Shown here: positions 1 to 7,550 of the stretch, piece after piece
How positions within the stretch are numbered: position 1 is the first letter of the stretch
Layout: each line of letters starts with the position of its first letter
Origin: 13-2-20CM-66-19 sp036273735
Lineage (GTDB): Bacteria; Pseudomonadota; Gammaproteobacteria; Steroidobacterales; Steroidobacteraceae
DNA length: 64,000 bases
NCBI GenBank assembly: GCA_036273735.1
Contig: DASUHA010000023.1
Coordinates: forward strand, 1-64,000
Direction of reading: 5' to 3'
Program-made: the position numbers and the translations under genes
Notes under the pieces: generated by a model
What the model was told of the DNA's origin: nothing
Database searches by the model: none
What the model saw: only the letters and a program-made list of their open reading frames with translations

Positions 1-162
1 GTCTTCTGCTTGCCGCCCAATATACCCCTCGAGGCGCTACTTATTACACCCACACGAGGGGTTATGTCTACAGGCGAGGCTCAAAGCTGCGAATCAGAAC
101 ACAAATTGGTTTGATACCAGTTGTTGCATCAGGTCTGGCGCGCCCGTTGTGAGGTCCGAAGA

Positions 163-585
163 TCAAGCCATCGGAAGAAGCACTTCGAAACCAGCTTCGG
201 CGAAGTGCCGATCTGTAGTCAAAGCCGCGCGAATTTCCATTTCATCCATGACAACAAAGCTTGTGCAGTCGGTAAAGGAATAGCCGTGATCCGAATGCTT
301 GCGGAAATACTGCTTCGACGCGAGGAATTTCTCGCTAGTAAGGGGCTCAAGATCAATCGCTTCCGAGCGCTCCATTCTATCAAGCAACGCGAGGGAGGTC
401 GTTGCGTCGATCCGAGCCTTTGTGAGCGTGAGCGTTTCGTCTACGATGTAATCGGTGGTCACGACGCGAGCCCCGGCGCGCAACAGCTTCTCGTAGGCGC
501 TAACCGCGGGACGATGCGCGGGATCGCGCTTGGCGACGAGTGCGAAAAAGAAGGACGTGTCCCCGAAGACTCGTCTAGATGCCAT
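163..585 (-). CDS. PIN-domain ribonuclease toxin, VapC family
   Basis: A 140-residue PIN-domain protein, the usual length for VapC toxins, which are Mg-dependent endoribonucleases cutting tRNA or rRNA. The acidic residues of the PIN active site are visible: Asp9 in GDTSFF, Glu50 in IVDETL, an Asp in SFTDCTSF and a late Asp in TTDRHF. The start at 585 is chosen because the PIN fold begins at once and the ATG overlaps the antitoxin stop codon by 11 bases, which is typical of translational coupling. A longer start at 624 would add 13 residues with no PIN similarity. It is the second gene of the pair, downstream of the Phd/YefM-like antitoxin. The RNA target cannot be predicted. Confidence 0.88.
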   Translation of the reverse strand: MASRRVFGDTSFFFALVAKRDPAHRPAVSAYEKLLRAGARVVTTDYIVDETLTLTKARIDATTSLALLDRMERSEAIDLEPLTSEKFLASKQYFRKHSDHGYSFTDCTSFVVMDEMEIRAALTTDRHFAEAGFEVLLPMA

Positions 586-829
586 AGACGGTGCGGTCGA
601 TGTCCTCGTTGGCCGTCGGGCCAATTGGACCGTCGTAGCTATACTCCTCTACGCGCAAGAGCGGGTCATCAAGCGGCTTAGAGCGCTTCTTGACCTTACG
701 CGCAGGTCTGAGCTCGGCGACGGGCTTGCCGGCCCGGGCGATCACGATCCGCTCTCCCCGCTCGACTCGGGCGATAAGACGTGAGAGCTGGGTCTTCGCA
801 TCGTGGATATTGACGGTTTTCTCGCTCAT
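575..829 (-). CDS. Phd/YefM-type antitoxin (VapB role)
   Basis: An 84-residue protein whose first 50 residues match the Phd/YefM fold: VNIHDAKTQLSRLI, then RGERIVIARAGKPVAEL. These proteins bind DNA with the N-terminus and neutralise the toxin with the disordered C-terminus, here residues about 55-84, rich in acidic and Tyr residues. It lies immediately upstream of and overlaps the PIN toxin. A perfect 12-bp palindrome sits a few bases upstream of the start and is the obvious autoregulatory site. Family assignment is firm; the pairing is inferred from the overlap. Confidence 0.88.
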   Translation of the reverse strand: MSEKTVNIHDAKTQLSRLIARVERGERIVIARAGKPVAELRPARKVKKRSKPLDDPLLRVEEYSYDGPIGPTANEDIDRTVYGI

Positions 830-836
830 TTTGGTA

Positions 837-848
837 GCTTAGCTAAGC
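837..848. promoter_or_regulatory. Palindromic operator of the toxin-antitoxin operon
   Basis: GCTTAGCTAAGC is a perfect 12-bp palindrome lying 7 bp upstream of the antitoxin ATG. Phd/YefM antitoxins repress their own promoter through such palindromes. The sequence is seen directly; its function is inferred. Confidence 0.55.
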
Positions 849-1082
849 CCGGTGGACTAATCAAGTTGCTTTGATTTGCACTTCATGCACGCAGCGGCTC
901 CTGCTCGCACGGGCTGAAGGTTTGGCGCCCTGAGGCTAGCTGCAAAATGGAGAGAAGGACCCTTCGCTTGAATTGCCGTGCTTCCAGCCTTAGAGTAGTT
1001 TCCGTGCCGCAATAGCCGATAGTGCGGCTGCCCGCCTGCAAGGGTCCGCACCAAGCGTGGGATAACCAAGAGGATCGGCGTA

Positions 1083-1110
1083 CAAACCCCGCCCCAAGTG
1101 GCGGGGTTTG
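1083..1110. terminator. Strong hairpin terminator downstream of the relaxase gene
   Basis: An 11-bp perfect inverted repeat, CAAACCCCGCC / GGCGGGGTTTG, with a 6-nt loop, 20 bp beyond the relaxase stop codon. Its A/T-containing ends allow function on either strand. The surrounding stretch from about 849 to 1129, between the toxin-antitoxin promoter and the relaxase, shows no convincing gene. Confidence 0.7.
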
Positions 1111-1129
1111 CTTTATGGCAAGGACGTTG

Positions 1130-2158
1130 TTATCGGACGGGCGCATCGACGTCGGGAGGCTGACGCGCTCGGAGTGCTTCCGGAGACGAAGCCAGGTGCT
1201 GAGCGAATTTCGCGGCCAGTCTCTCCGTATCCGTGAGAGCCGGCGGAAGGCGCTTTGCGAAGTACCGTACGTCTCCGGCGAGAATCACCTCGCCCTGTCG
1301 GTCCAGCGTGTCTGCGATCTTCATCCAGTTGGCGACGACGGCCTTTCGTGTTTCGATGATCTTGCCTCTGGCCGGGTCGCTAAACCGGCCATTCTTCGCC
1401 AGCTCAGTTGCTATCATCCTTACCTTTGCGCGGATTGCGGTCGAATTCCCGCGGCGCTGGGCACGGAAAGGCTCGTCACGCGCCTTACCTTTGTTCCGGC
1501 CGCGGATGACGCGTGATGTCGCGTTTGCGGCTATCCCCTGCTCTCTCATGCTCCGCGCGAAATCCTCGCGCCACTCCCTCAGCATCGGCTTGTCGACGTG
1601 AAGGCGCCTTCCGGTCTCGTCTTCGGCCTTCACCACCAAGTGGACGTGAGGGTTGGCTTGGTCCGTATGCAACGCCATCGCGTATCGGTGGCGGGCCCCG
1701 AACTTCTCCCTGGCAAAGGCGCGGGCTGCGGCCAGCGCTTTCTCCGGTGGGGTCGGCGCTGGCATCGACAGCACGATTTTGTGGACCAGCTTGGTCTCAC
1801 GCGCTTCGGTACGCTGGTCGCGGGGACCGCGATACTGGCCGGCGGACAACTCGAGGTGCCAGCCTGACAGAAACGTCCGCTGCGCATCCGTGCCGGCGAT
1901 CCGTTCACCCTCGTCTGTCTCGATCTCGAGCTTTCCCCTCCGGCTGATGTAGGCGAAATGCGCTGCAACGGCGCTGGGGGTCGTGCCACCGCCGGTGACT
2001 TTTACGATCACTTCCGGGGTCCTTTTAATGGTCCGCCGGATTTGTTCGATTTGCGCCGGGCTGAACCGCGTGCTCCCGGGCGGTCCCGAGCGGCCGAGAC
2101 TAGCCAACTCGAGAAATGGAGGCTCACCAGGCGGTAAGCGAAATGGCTGCCTAGTCAT
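1130..2158 (-). CDS. Relaxase, MobP/VirD2-like mobilisation protein
   Basis: A 342-residue DNA relaxase. The metal-binding motif III is clear as HTDQANPHVHL: His164, Asp166, His171 and His173, the HxD...HxH pattern. An upstream motif around residues 64-85 (AHFAYISRRGKLEIETDEGE) contains Tyr70, near the region holding the nicking Tyr in this family. The C-terminal third is basic and helical, lacks a primase or helicase domain, and the protein is short, as in mobilisable rather than self-transmissible elements. It overlaps the MobC-like gene by 8 bp and ends just before a strong terminator. Together with the nic-like site at about 2750 it forms a mobilisation module. Confidence 0.87.
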   Translation of the reverse strand: MTRQPFRLPPGEPPFLELASLGRSGPPGSTRFSPAQIEQIRRTIKRTPEVIVKVTGGGTTPSAVAAHFAYISRRGKLEIETDEGERIAGTDAQRTFLSGWHLELSAGQYRGPRDQRTEARETKLVHKIVLSMPAPTPPEKALAAARAFAREKFGARHRYAMALHTDQANPHVHLVVKAEDETGRRLHVDKPMLREWREDFARSMREQGIAANATSRVIRGRNKGKARDEPFRAQRRGNSTAIRAKVRMIATELAKNGRFSDPARGKIIETRKAVVANWMKIADTLDRQGEVILAGDVRYFAKRLPPALTDTERLAAKFAQHLASSPEALRARQPPDVDAPVR

Positions 2159-2744
2159 ACCGTGACTCCCAGCTCCGAAGTGCCGCGCGCGCCAAATCGC
2201 TTGTGCGCTGCTCTACGGCCGCAACGACGGAACGCGTCTGCGCCAAGACCTGGCGCACTTCGGGCGACAGTGAGCCTCCCTGGCCGCCACAGCGGGCGAT
2301 CCGGGAGAGGAGCCGCCCTACCCCTGCAAGTACGACGACGGCTTTCTTAACGGAATCGAGCTCGTCGGCGGTGAGAACCGTATTGGCGGCGATATGGGAG
2401 CGCACCAACGCCGCAAGATAAGTCGAGGTCTTCACCCGCCGCTGGGCTGCGCGGGCTTCGAGGGCCGCGCCATCCCCTGGCCGCAATCGGATGGTGATCC
2501 GATCCGTCGCCGCTTCCCGGGGCGACGCGTTCGGGATATTGGCCACGAAGGGCGTCCCTGGGATCAGCGCTGCGCGGAGCGTGGCCACTGCCAGTGCACA
2601 TTCCGAAAGCCCGCGGCTTGCCGCCAACTCGGCGAACCGCCGCTTCTCTTCCGGCGAGAGGCGCGCGGTGATGGTCGGCAATCGTGACCTGGCTCTGTCG
2701 CTGGTCACGAGAGCCGATCCTCTCGTGCAGCACATCGCGGACAC
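2151..2744 (-). CDS. MobC-like relaxosome accessory protein
   Basis: A basic protein of up to 197 residues directly upstream of and overlapping the relaxase, the usual place for MobC/TraJ-type nicking accessory proteins. A ribbon-helix-helix-like stretch (ITIRLRPGDGAALEARA) is followed by helices and a segment (VKKAVVVLAGVGRLLSRIA) resembling MobC cores. The start is uncertain: GTG at 2744 gives the longest form, but GTG at 2708 or a later codon would leave the oriT-like inverted repeat outside or at the edge of the gene. It probably binds oriT and may repress its own operon. No strong family signature beyond position and composition. Confidence 0.68.
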   Translation of the reverse strand: MSAMCCTRGSALVTSDRARSRLPTITARLSPEEKRRFAELAASRGLSECALAVATLRAALIPGTPFVANIPNASPREAATDRITIRLRPGDGAALEARAAQRRVKTSTYLAALVRSHIAANTVLTADELDSVKKAVVVLAGVGRLLSRIARCGGQGGSLSPEVRQVLAQTRSVVAAVEQRTSDLARAALRSWESRYD

Positions 2745-2758
2745 TTTGCTATCCTGCC
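2706..2758 (+). other. Candidate oriT with IncP-like nic site
   Basis: CTATCCTGCC at 2749-2758 is identical, from memory, to the core around the RP4/IncP nic site, where cleavage falls between G and C (here 2756/2757). A perfect 8-bp inverted repeat, CACGAGAG / CTCTCGTG with a 6-nt spacer (2706-2713 and 2720-2727), lies 21 bp away, like the accessory-protein repeat next to nic in IncP oriT. It sits at the head of the mobC-relaxase operon. A second repeat, GGGCTC...GAGCCC (2841-2864), is nearby. Confidence 0.6.
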
Positions 2759-2921
2759 ATCAAAACAACACCAACTCCAAAACACTGCTGCGCCTGTGAG
2801 CTGCTGCGAGCGGGAGCCGATCACACGGCAAACCAGACCAGGGCTCACCCACGCCGGCGAGCCCATCAGTCCGATTTCATGATGCCCGGTTGCACAGCTC
2901 ATAAGAACGCCTGCCAGGTCG

Positions 2922-3206
2922 TCAATCGTGGCTGACCCGCCGTCGCGATCGAGCACTCTGTGGCGGCCGGAGGAGCCCCAGGGACGGCTGGATCGGCCGG
3001 GAGCGTAAAGCCTCAATGGCCGGGCTCCGTGTCGTCGTCGACTTTTTGACGAGCTCGGAGATGGCTTCTGCGGAGATGTAGCGCCGGCAGCCAATGACCA
3101 CACTCGGCAGCTCGCCGCTTCGCAGCAAGCCGTAGATCATGTTCCGCGACATCTTGCCTAGGAGCTCCCGGGCGTCAGTGATGGAGTACAGCACGCGATC
3201 GTTCAT
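2922..3206 (-). CDS. AlpA/MerR-like excisionase-family DNA-binding protein
   Basis: A 94-residue protein whose first 52 residues form the compact winged helix-turn-helix of the excisionase family: YSITDARELLGKMSRNMIYG, then LLRSGELPSVVIGCRRYISAEAISELV. This pattern is typical of AlpA and Xis proteins of integrative elements, which activate or direct excision. The C-terminal 40 residues are basic and low in complexity. No integrase partner is visible in the window, so the element is either cut by the window edge or decayed. Upstream DNA to about 3420 is distinctly AT-richer than its surroundings. Confidence 0.8.
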   Translation of the reverse strand: MNDRVLYSITDARELLGKMSRNMIYGLLRSGELPSVVIGCRRYISAEAISELVKKSTTTRSPAIEALRSRPIQPSLGLLRPPQSARSRRRVSHD

Positions 3207-3452
3207 GGCAGATACCTCTTCCTGAAAACAAATGGGATCTGTGGCGGCTTTACGAGGCGGGAAGTTGACACTCTCAACTCACGCTGTAGGCCGAGTGTAT
3301 TCAGCAGATTTGAAAAAGGAAGCCTCTATTGGTACCGAATTTACCCCAATACTCCATCTTTTTTCCGTCCCGGAATTCACCGAGAAACCATCAGATGTCA
3401 GGCATAGAAACGGGATGACACTGTTGGATGATCTTGGACTCCCCGCGGGGGT

Positions 3453-3481
3453 TGATACCGCGTGAACGCTCCTGATACCGC
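3453..3481. repeat. Two 9-bp direct repeats in phased spacing
   Basis: TGATACCGC occurs at 3453-3461 and 3473-3481, start to start 20 bp, about two helical turns. This could be a protein-binding array between the excisionase gene and the next ORF. Only two copies are visible. Confidence 0.3.
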
Positions 3482-3498
3482 CTGAGATTTCCTGAGCA

Positions 3499-3846
3499 CT
3501 ACTCAAGTGAACGCCCTCGTCGTGTCGCGGATGGACGGCGTTGGTCGCCGTTGGTACGCGGTGTGCGCGTGTGGATGGCGACAATGGCGAGATCGAGCTC
3601 GTTATAGACGGCATCGAGCGCGGCGAGTCCCCTCCGCAGCACGAATTCCTCTTCGAAGGCGACCTCGAGTGCATCGAGCGACCGGTGAGACACGCGAACG
3701 AGCGTGATCGCATCGGCGAACCTGCCGAGTAAGCCATCGAAATCCGGCTCGGGAATCCGCAAGGCCCGTCTGCGGACAGCCGAGGACATCCGAGAAGAGC
3801 GTGATCGTGACGTGCGAGTAGAATCTCGCCATGTAGCAGTACCCAT
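3499..3846 (-). CDS. Hypothetical protein of the mobile region
   Basis: A 115-residue protein I cannot assign to a named family. The core (about residues 30-92, LRIPEPDFDGLLGRFADAI, then a run of helices ending in LDLAIVAIH) has coding-like composition. The start at 3846 is supported by a GGAGG seven bases upstream of the ATG; a start at 3789 would remove an Arg/Ser-rich leader. It faces the same way as the mobilisation genes but is separated by about 290 bp, so it is probably expressed from its own promoter. Confidence 0.5.
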   Translation of the reverse strand: MGTATWRDSTRTSRSRSSRMSSAVRRRALRIPEPDFDGLLGRFADAITLVRVSHRSLDALEVAFEEEFVLRRGLAALDAVYNELDLAIVAIHTRTPRTNGDQRRPSATRRGRSLE

Positions 3847-4254
3847 GATCGGCCTCCAATCCAGGCTGGTTGTGGTAGGCCCTCGTCGGTGTTATCAGCA
3901 CCGGCGGGGGCCGCCTCGGATGGCGAAGGCGGGCTCAGCCGAAAACGGGGGTAAGCTGAAGAATTGAGCCGGATCAATCCCTGCGAGATCAGTATCTTAC
4001 GCAGCTATTGTGAGTCCGGCCCCGGGCACCAGGTGGCTTCAACCTCCACCTTCCCTGCCCGTCCTCCAACATCCCAACATTGCGTGACCGTGGAAACCGC
4101 GAAACCAACCGCCATCGCCGCCTGGTCTCACGTCATCCCTCAGCGTCCGCATACAGAGTTCGATCTGACGTCTTTCACTGACGTGTCACGGGTGGCATTC
4201 CTGTGCAAATACACCTGATAATGCAGGCTTGGCACTAGGTAGAGGCAGTCGAAT
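3847..4254. other. Intergenic stretch, no convincing gene
   Basis: About 400 bp between two small divergent ORFs. The open frames here have no coding-like composition or recognisable motif. It presumably holds both promoters; I see no strong repeat or RNA fold. Confidence 0.4.
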
Positions 4255-4449
4255 ATGCGAAAGGAATATGACTTTAGCCGCGCGAGGCGCGGTGCAGTAA
4301 TTCCCGATCACAAGGCGTCGCTGGTCACGCCCGACCAAAGGGCTGAACTTGACCGTCGCCTAGCGGCATACAAGATTGATAGGAATCGCGGCAGGCCGGC
4401 AGAAGATGTTCTGGCCGACATATATCATCGGTTGCGGCAAGAGAGTTAG
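4255..4449 (+). CDS. Small antitoxin-like protein (addiction-module component)
   Basis: A 64-residue protein opening MRKEYDFSRARRGAV and continuing with a charged helix (LTPDQRAEL-type) and a C-terminal helix ADIYHRLRQES. The MxKEYDFSxxRRG opening is common among small antitoxins encoded beside RelE/HigB-type toxins. No toxin follows: a terminator and palindrome come directly after, so it is an orphan antitoxin or misassigned. An AGAGG lies upstream of the ATG. Confidence 0.55.
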   Translation: MRKEYDFSRARRGAVIPDHKASLVTPDQRAELDRRLAAYKIDRNRGRPAEDVLADIYHRLRQES

Positions 4450-4516
4450 CCTTATGCCTACCTTTCAAGACAGTGGCGCCGGTGGCAGCCATTGGTGCAT
4501 CGTGACTGTGCGACGG

Positions 4517-4541
4517 CCGCCGCCGCGGTCGGCGGTTTTTT
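4517..4541 (+). terminator. Rho-independent terminator of the antitoxin-like gene
   Basis: CCGCCG / CGGCGG stem with a 7-nt loop followed directly by six T residues, about 70 bp beyond the stop codon of the 64-aa ORF. Confidence 0.75.
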
Positions 4542-4563
4542 GAGGTCGCAGTGCGACCTCAAA
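4539..4563. repeat. Perfect 25-bp palindrome
   Basis: Arms of 12 bp, TTTGAGGTCGCA and its exact complement, around one central G at 4551. It abuts the U-tract of the preceding terminator. It may be a second terminator, a dimeric protein-binding site, or an element end; it lies where accessory-looking DNA gives way to chromosomal genes. Confidence 0.6.
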
Positions 4564-4621
4564 GCTGTATTGCGGCGATGAGGCGCGATACGGCAGCGAT
4601 GCACAAGCGAGCATCACTCAC

Positions 4622-5692
4622 TCACACGGCCACGCCGATGAGTCGGTGCATTTCCTCGTGCACCAGTGCCGCGAAGTCGGGGGGCGCCCCCAAGCGCTCG
4701 AGCTCGACTTGAAGCGGCACCCGCTGTTCCTGTCTGAAGCGCCGCGTACGCGCACGCTCACGCTCCTCAGAGGCCAGCAATTCCGTAAGGGAATTGAGCC
4801 GCAGCGCGGCGGATGAATTCCCCGCGCGATACGCCGCGAGACGGGCAGTGTGGCGCTCGACGATAGCTAGGGCCACCGAGCAGGACGGCAGGCGCTCATC
4901 GTCGATAAAATCGGGTGTGTTCCACTTCAACGCGACGTTGCTCGTGGCGAGATAGCGCCCGTCCTCGAATTCGCTCTTGAGCACCACTGCCTGGATGGGT
5001 CCTTTAGGTTGGGCTCTCATCATCTGGAAAGCGTCCACTCGCGTAATGCCGTCAGCAGCAAGAAACTTCCGCGAAAAACCCAAACATTTTGCTACCGGCA
5101 GATCGGTGCGTACGGTGGCGATATCGCCAGCGAACCGAAAACCTTGCGAGGTGAGCGCTTCAGTAACTTGGTCGTACCACTGTAACCAATCGCTTGAATA
5201 AGCAGCAAGATCGGCTGGGGGATATTCGTAGTTGCCGGCCCACAAGCCCTCAAAGTCCTTCAAGACCTTCTTCGCGGTGGCCGTCACCCGCTCGCGCTCC
5301 TCATCGTCGTCGAGTTGCGGGACTGCCAGTCGGCGCGCGAGTGCGTCGTGGGCCGGCTCATGGTCGAACTCCTCTCCCGTCGCAATGGCAAGTGCACGCG
5401 GACGGCCGTCGCGCAGGAAGAGGAGCAGCGAGCCTGCGGGCGCCCCGAGCGAAAGCAGCGTGACGCGGGCGAATTGCAACGCGTCATCTAAATTCCGCAG
5501 GGCAAGTTCGATGTCCACCGATGAGACCTGCCACTGCGCGCTCAACATCGACCCGCCCCCGTTGACGCTTCCAAGCCCGGCGGCTTTGAGTGCAGCGTCG
5601 AGGGGATCTTCGTACCTGACACCACGAGCGATGGGCAGAAGCGATTCTGATATTTGCGCAACAGCGATAAACACCGCCTTTTGCTGACTCAT
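4622..5692 (-). CDS. Hypothetical 356-aa protein
   Basis: An acidic soluble protein I do not recognise. No signal peptide or membrane segment is apparent. An Ala/Leu-rich N-terminal half contains a stretch (ATGEEFDHEPAHDALARRL) with scattered acidic and His residues; the C-terminal 60 residues are a charged helical region. The ATG at 5692 is preceded by GGGAG. It stands alone: the antitoxin-like gene is convergent and 550 bp of non-coding DNA lies upstream. It may be cargo of the adjacent element. Confidence 0.62.
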   Translation of the reverse strand: MSQQKAVFIAVAQISESLLPIARGVRYEDPLDAALKAAGLGSVNGGGSMLSAQWQVSSVDIELALRNLDDALQFARVTLLSLGAPAGSLLLFLRDGRPRALAIATGEEFDHEPAHDALARRLAVPQLDDDEERERVTATAKKVLKDFEGLWAGNYEYPPADLAAYSSDWLQWYDQVTEALTSQGFRFAGDIATVRTDLPVAKCLGFSRKFLAADGITRVDAFQMMRAQPKGPIQAVVLKSEFEDGRYLATSNVALKWNTPDFIDDERLPSCSVALAIVERHTARLAAYRAGNSSAALRLNSLTELLASEERERARTRRFRQEQRVPLQVELERLGAPPDFAALVHEEMHRLIGVAV

Positions 5693-6249
5693 GGCTATCT
5701 CCCGGGCGTGCTACGAGCGGATTCTTCCGGAATGAGCTGAGCGCTCGCGTGCATCTAGCTCACAAATTGGAGAGGCTTTGAGCCTTCGTTCCGGCATAAA
5801 ACGACCTTACCGATCGTGGACGTTGCTTGTCATCCCTGCGGGCGTGGCGAGGAACTGGGGGCCAGGCCAGAAAGCCGTCCGCCTGTCCATATCTGAGCAC
5901 ACGCTTCGAGGAACCGCGTCCGGAGGCGAACGCGTGATGCGCGTGCCGATTCCGCGCGACTATGTGGACTAGGCAAAACGGCCCGAGACCCGAATTCGCC
6001 GCGCCCAACAAGCAGAGAATGGGATCCGCGCGCGAACCTACCCGCGATGATGTGACCTTCGGAGCTGGCTTAAACTTTCCATAGTTACCGTTGCTGCAAG
6101 AAGCTGAGCAGAGCGCCCGTGTAATCCTATCCACGAAGAACTCAAGACGCCGCTCAGTGAACGCTTACCACCATGTGACCCCCCGGTCCGGGAAACCTGC
6201 CGCAGACGCGGCATTGCCGGCCCTGCCACCCGCTGGCAGACTGCGCAGC
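5693..6249. other. Long intergenic region between divergent genes
   Basis: About 550 bp separating the 356-aa orphan from the esterase. Open frames are present but have poor codon composition and no motif. It must contain at least one promoter for each side; I could not identify convincing -35/-10 pairs or a structured RNA. Confidence 0.4.
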
Positions 6250-7491
6250 ATGCTCAGTTACCGATTACCACCCCGGGCCCCGGCGGCGTTCGCAGCACTG
6301 GTCCTGATGCTCTCTTCGGCCTTCGCCTGGGCACAGGCAAGCGCGGCCTCATCACGCGCGGCAACGAGCGTCCCTGGTGCCGTCAGCCCACGCATCTCCC
6401 CGGACCGCCGAGTTATTTTCGAGCTCGCCGCATCCTCCGCTCACAGCGTTCAAGTTGCCGGAGGCGACGGCCTCGGACACGGCCCCTTCCCCATGACCAA
6501 GTCCCCCGATGGAATATGGCGAGTGACGCTCCCGCCTGTGGTTCCGGGGTTTCACTACTACTGGTTCATTCTGGACGGCGTCGAAGTCAATGATCCTGCA
6601 AGCAAGACCTACTTCGGTTATGGGAAGGAGGTCAGCGGATTGGAGGTACCGGACCCGCAGGGCGACTTCTACGCGTTGAAGGCCGTCCCGCACGGTGAGG
6701 TGCGGGAGAAGTGGTACTGGTCGCGCGTCACCGGAGCCTGGCGTCGGGCGTTCGTCTATACGCCGCCGGGATATGAAGCAAATCCGACACGTCGCTACCC
6801 TTTGCTGATCCTCCAACATGGCTATGGCGAAGATGAAACGGGCTGGACACGCCAAGGCAAGGCGCAATTCATTCTCGACAACCTGATCGCTGCAGGCAGA
6901 GCCAAGCCGATGATCGTCGTCATGGATAGCGGATTCGCCAACAAACCTGGTACGCCCGCTCTGCACCTCGGTGCCCACACGACGGCGAAGGAAGTCGGGC
7001 TCGCCTTCGGTCAATTCCAGGACGTGATCCTGCATGATCTGATCCCGATGATTGATGCTTCGTATCGTGCGATCCCCGACCGGGAGCATCGCGCTATGGC
7101 GGGACTGTCCATGGGCGGCATGGAAACGCTCTTTATCGCTCTTCATCACCAGGAGACTTTCGCTTACATCGCCTCGCTCAGCGGCCCTATCATGCAGGAT
7201 CCGAGCTCGTCACAGTCCCTTGCCGCGGCGTTTAGTGCCCCGTTCGACGTGAAGAGCGCTTACGGAGGGGCTTTTGCTGACGCGTCGCGCTTCAATAAAC
7301 ACGTGAAGCTGCTATGGATGGGCGTCGGCACCGCCGAGCCGCCGGAGATTCGCAACGGCATTGTCGCGGCTGTCAAGGCACTCCGTGCGCACGATGTGCA
7401 TTTGGTCTACTACGAGAGTCCAGGGACGGCACACGAATGGCAGACCTGGCGCCGCGATCTGAACGACCTTGCGCCCCGTCTGTTTCGCTGA
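6250..7491 (+). CDS. Secreted alpha/beta-hydrolase esterase with N-terminal E-set domain
   Basis: A 413-residue protein of the esterase D/feruloyl-esterase type, as in xylanase-associated IroE/Fes-like enzymes. The start at 6250 gives a clear signal peptide (hydrophobic to about residue 28, ending AFAWAQA); the frame stays open to 6091 but the extension lacks export features. After an immunoglobulin-like E-set domain (about 45-130, similar to glycogen-branching CBM48) comes the hydrolase core with nucleophile motif GLSMGG and a C-terminal His in GTAHEW. It probably hydrolyses ester decorations of plant polysaccharides or siderophore-like esters in the periplasm; substrate unknown. It is convergent with aruI. 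Confidence 0.83.
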   Translation: MLSYRLPPRAPAAFAALVLMLSSAFAWAQASAASSRAATSVPGAVSPRISPDRRVIFELAASSAHSVQVAGGDGLGHGPFPMTKSPDGIWRVTLPPVVPGFHYYWFILDGVEVNDPASKTYFGYGKEVSGLEVPDPQGDFYALKAVPHGEVREKWYWSRVTGAWRRAFVYTPPGYEANPTRRYPLLILQHGYGEDETGWTRQGKAQFILDNLIAAGRAKPMIVVMDSGFANKPGTPALHLGAHTTAKEVGLAFGQFQDVILHDLIPMIDASYRAIPDREHRAMAGLSMGGMETLFIALHHQETFAYIASLSGPIMQDPSSSQSLAAAFSAPFDVKSAYGGAFADASRFNKHVKLLWMGVGTAEPPEIRNGIVAAVKALRAHDVHLVYYESPGTAHEWQTWRRDLNDLAPRLFR

Positions 7492-7550
7492 GCTCCGTCG
7501 GCTCGGCACGACTCTTCGCAGTCGATTGTCCGCGCGGCGTGCGGTCACGT

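Noticed and set aside
1130..3206. A complete integrative conjugative element
   Set aside because: There is no type IV secretion gene, coupling protein or integrase in the window; only a mobilisation module and an excisionase-like protein are present.
5778..5972. Small plus-strand ORF in the 5.7-6.2 kb gap
   Set aside because: Poor codon composition, no SD and no family match; treated as non-coding.
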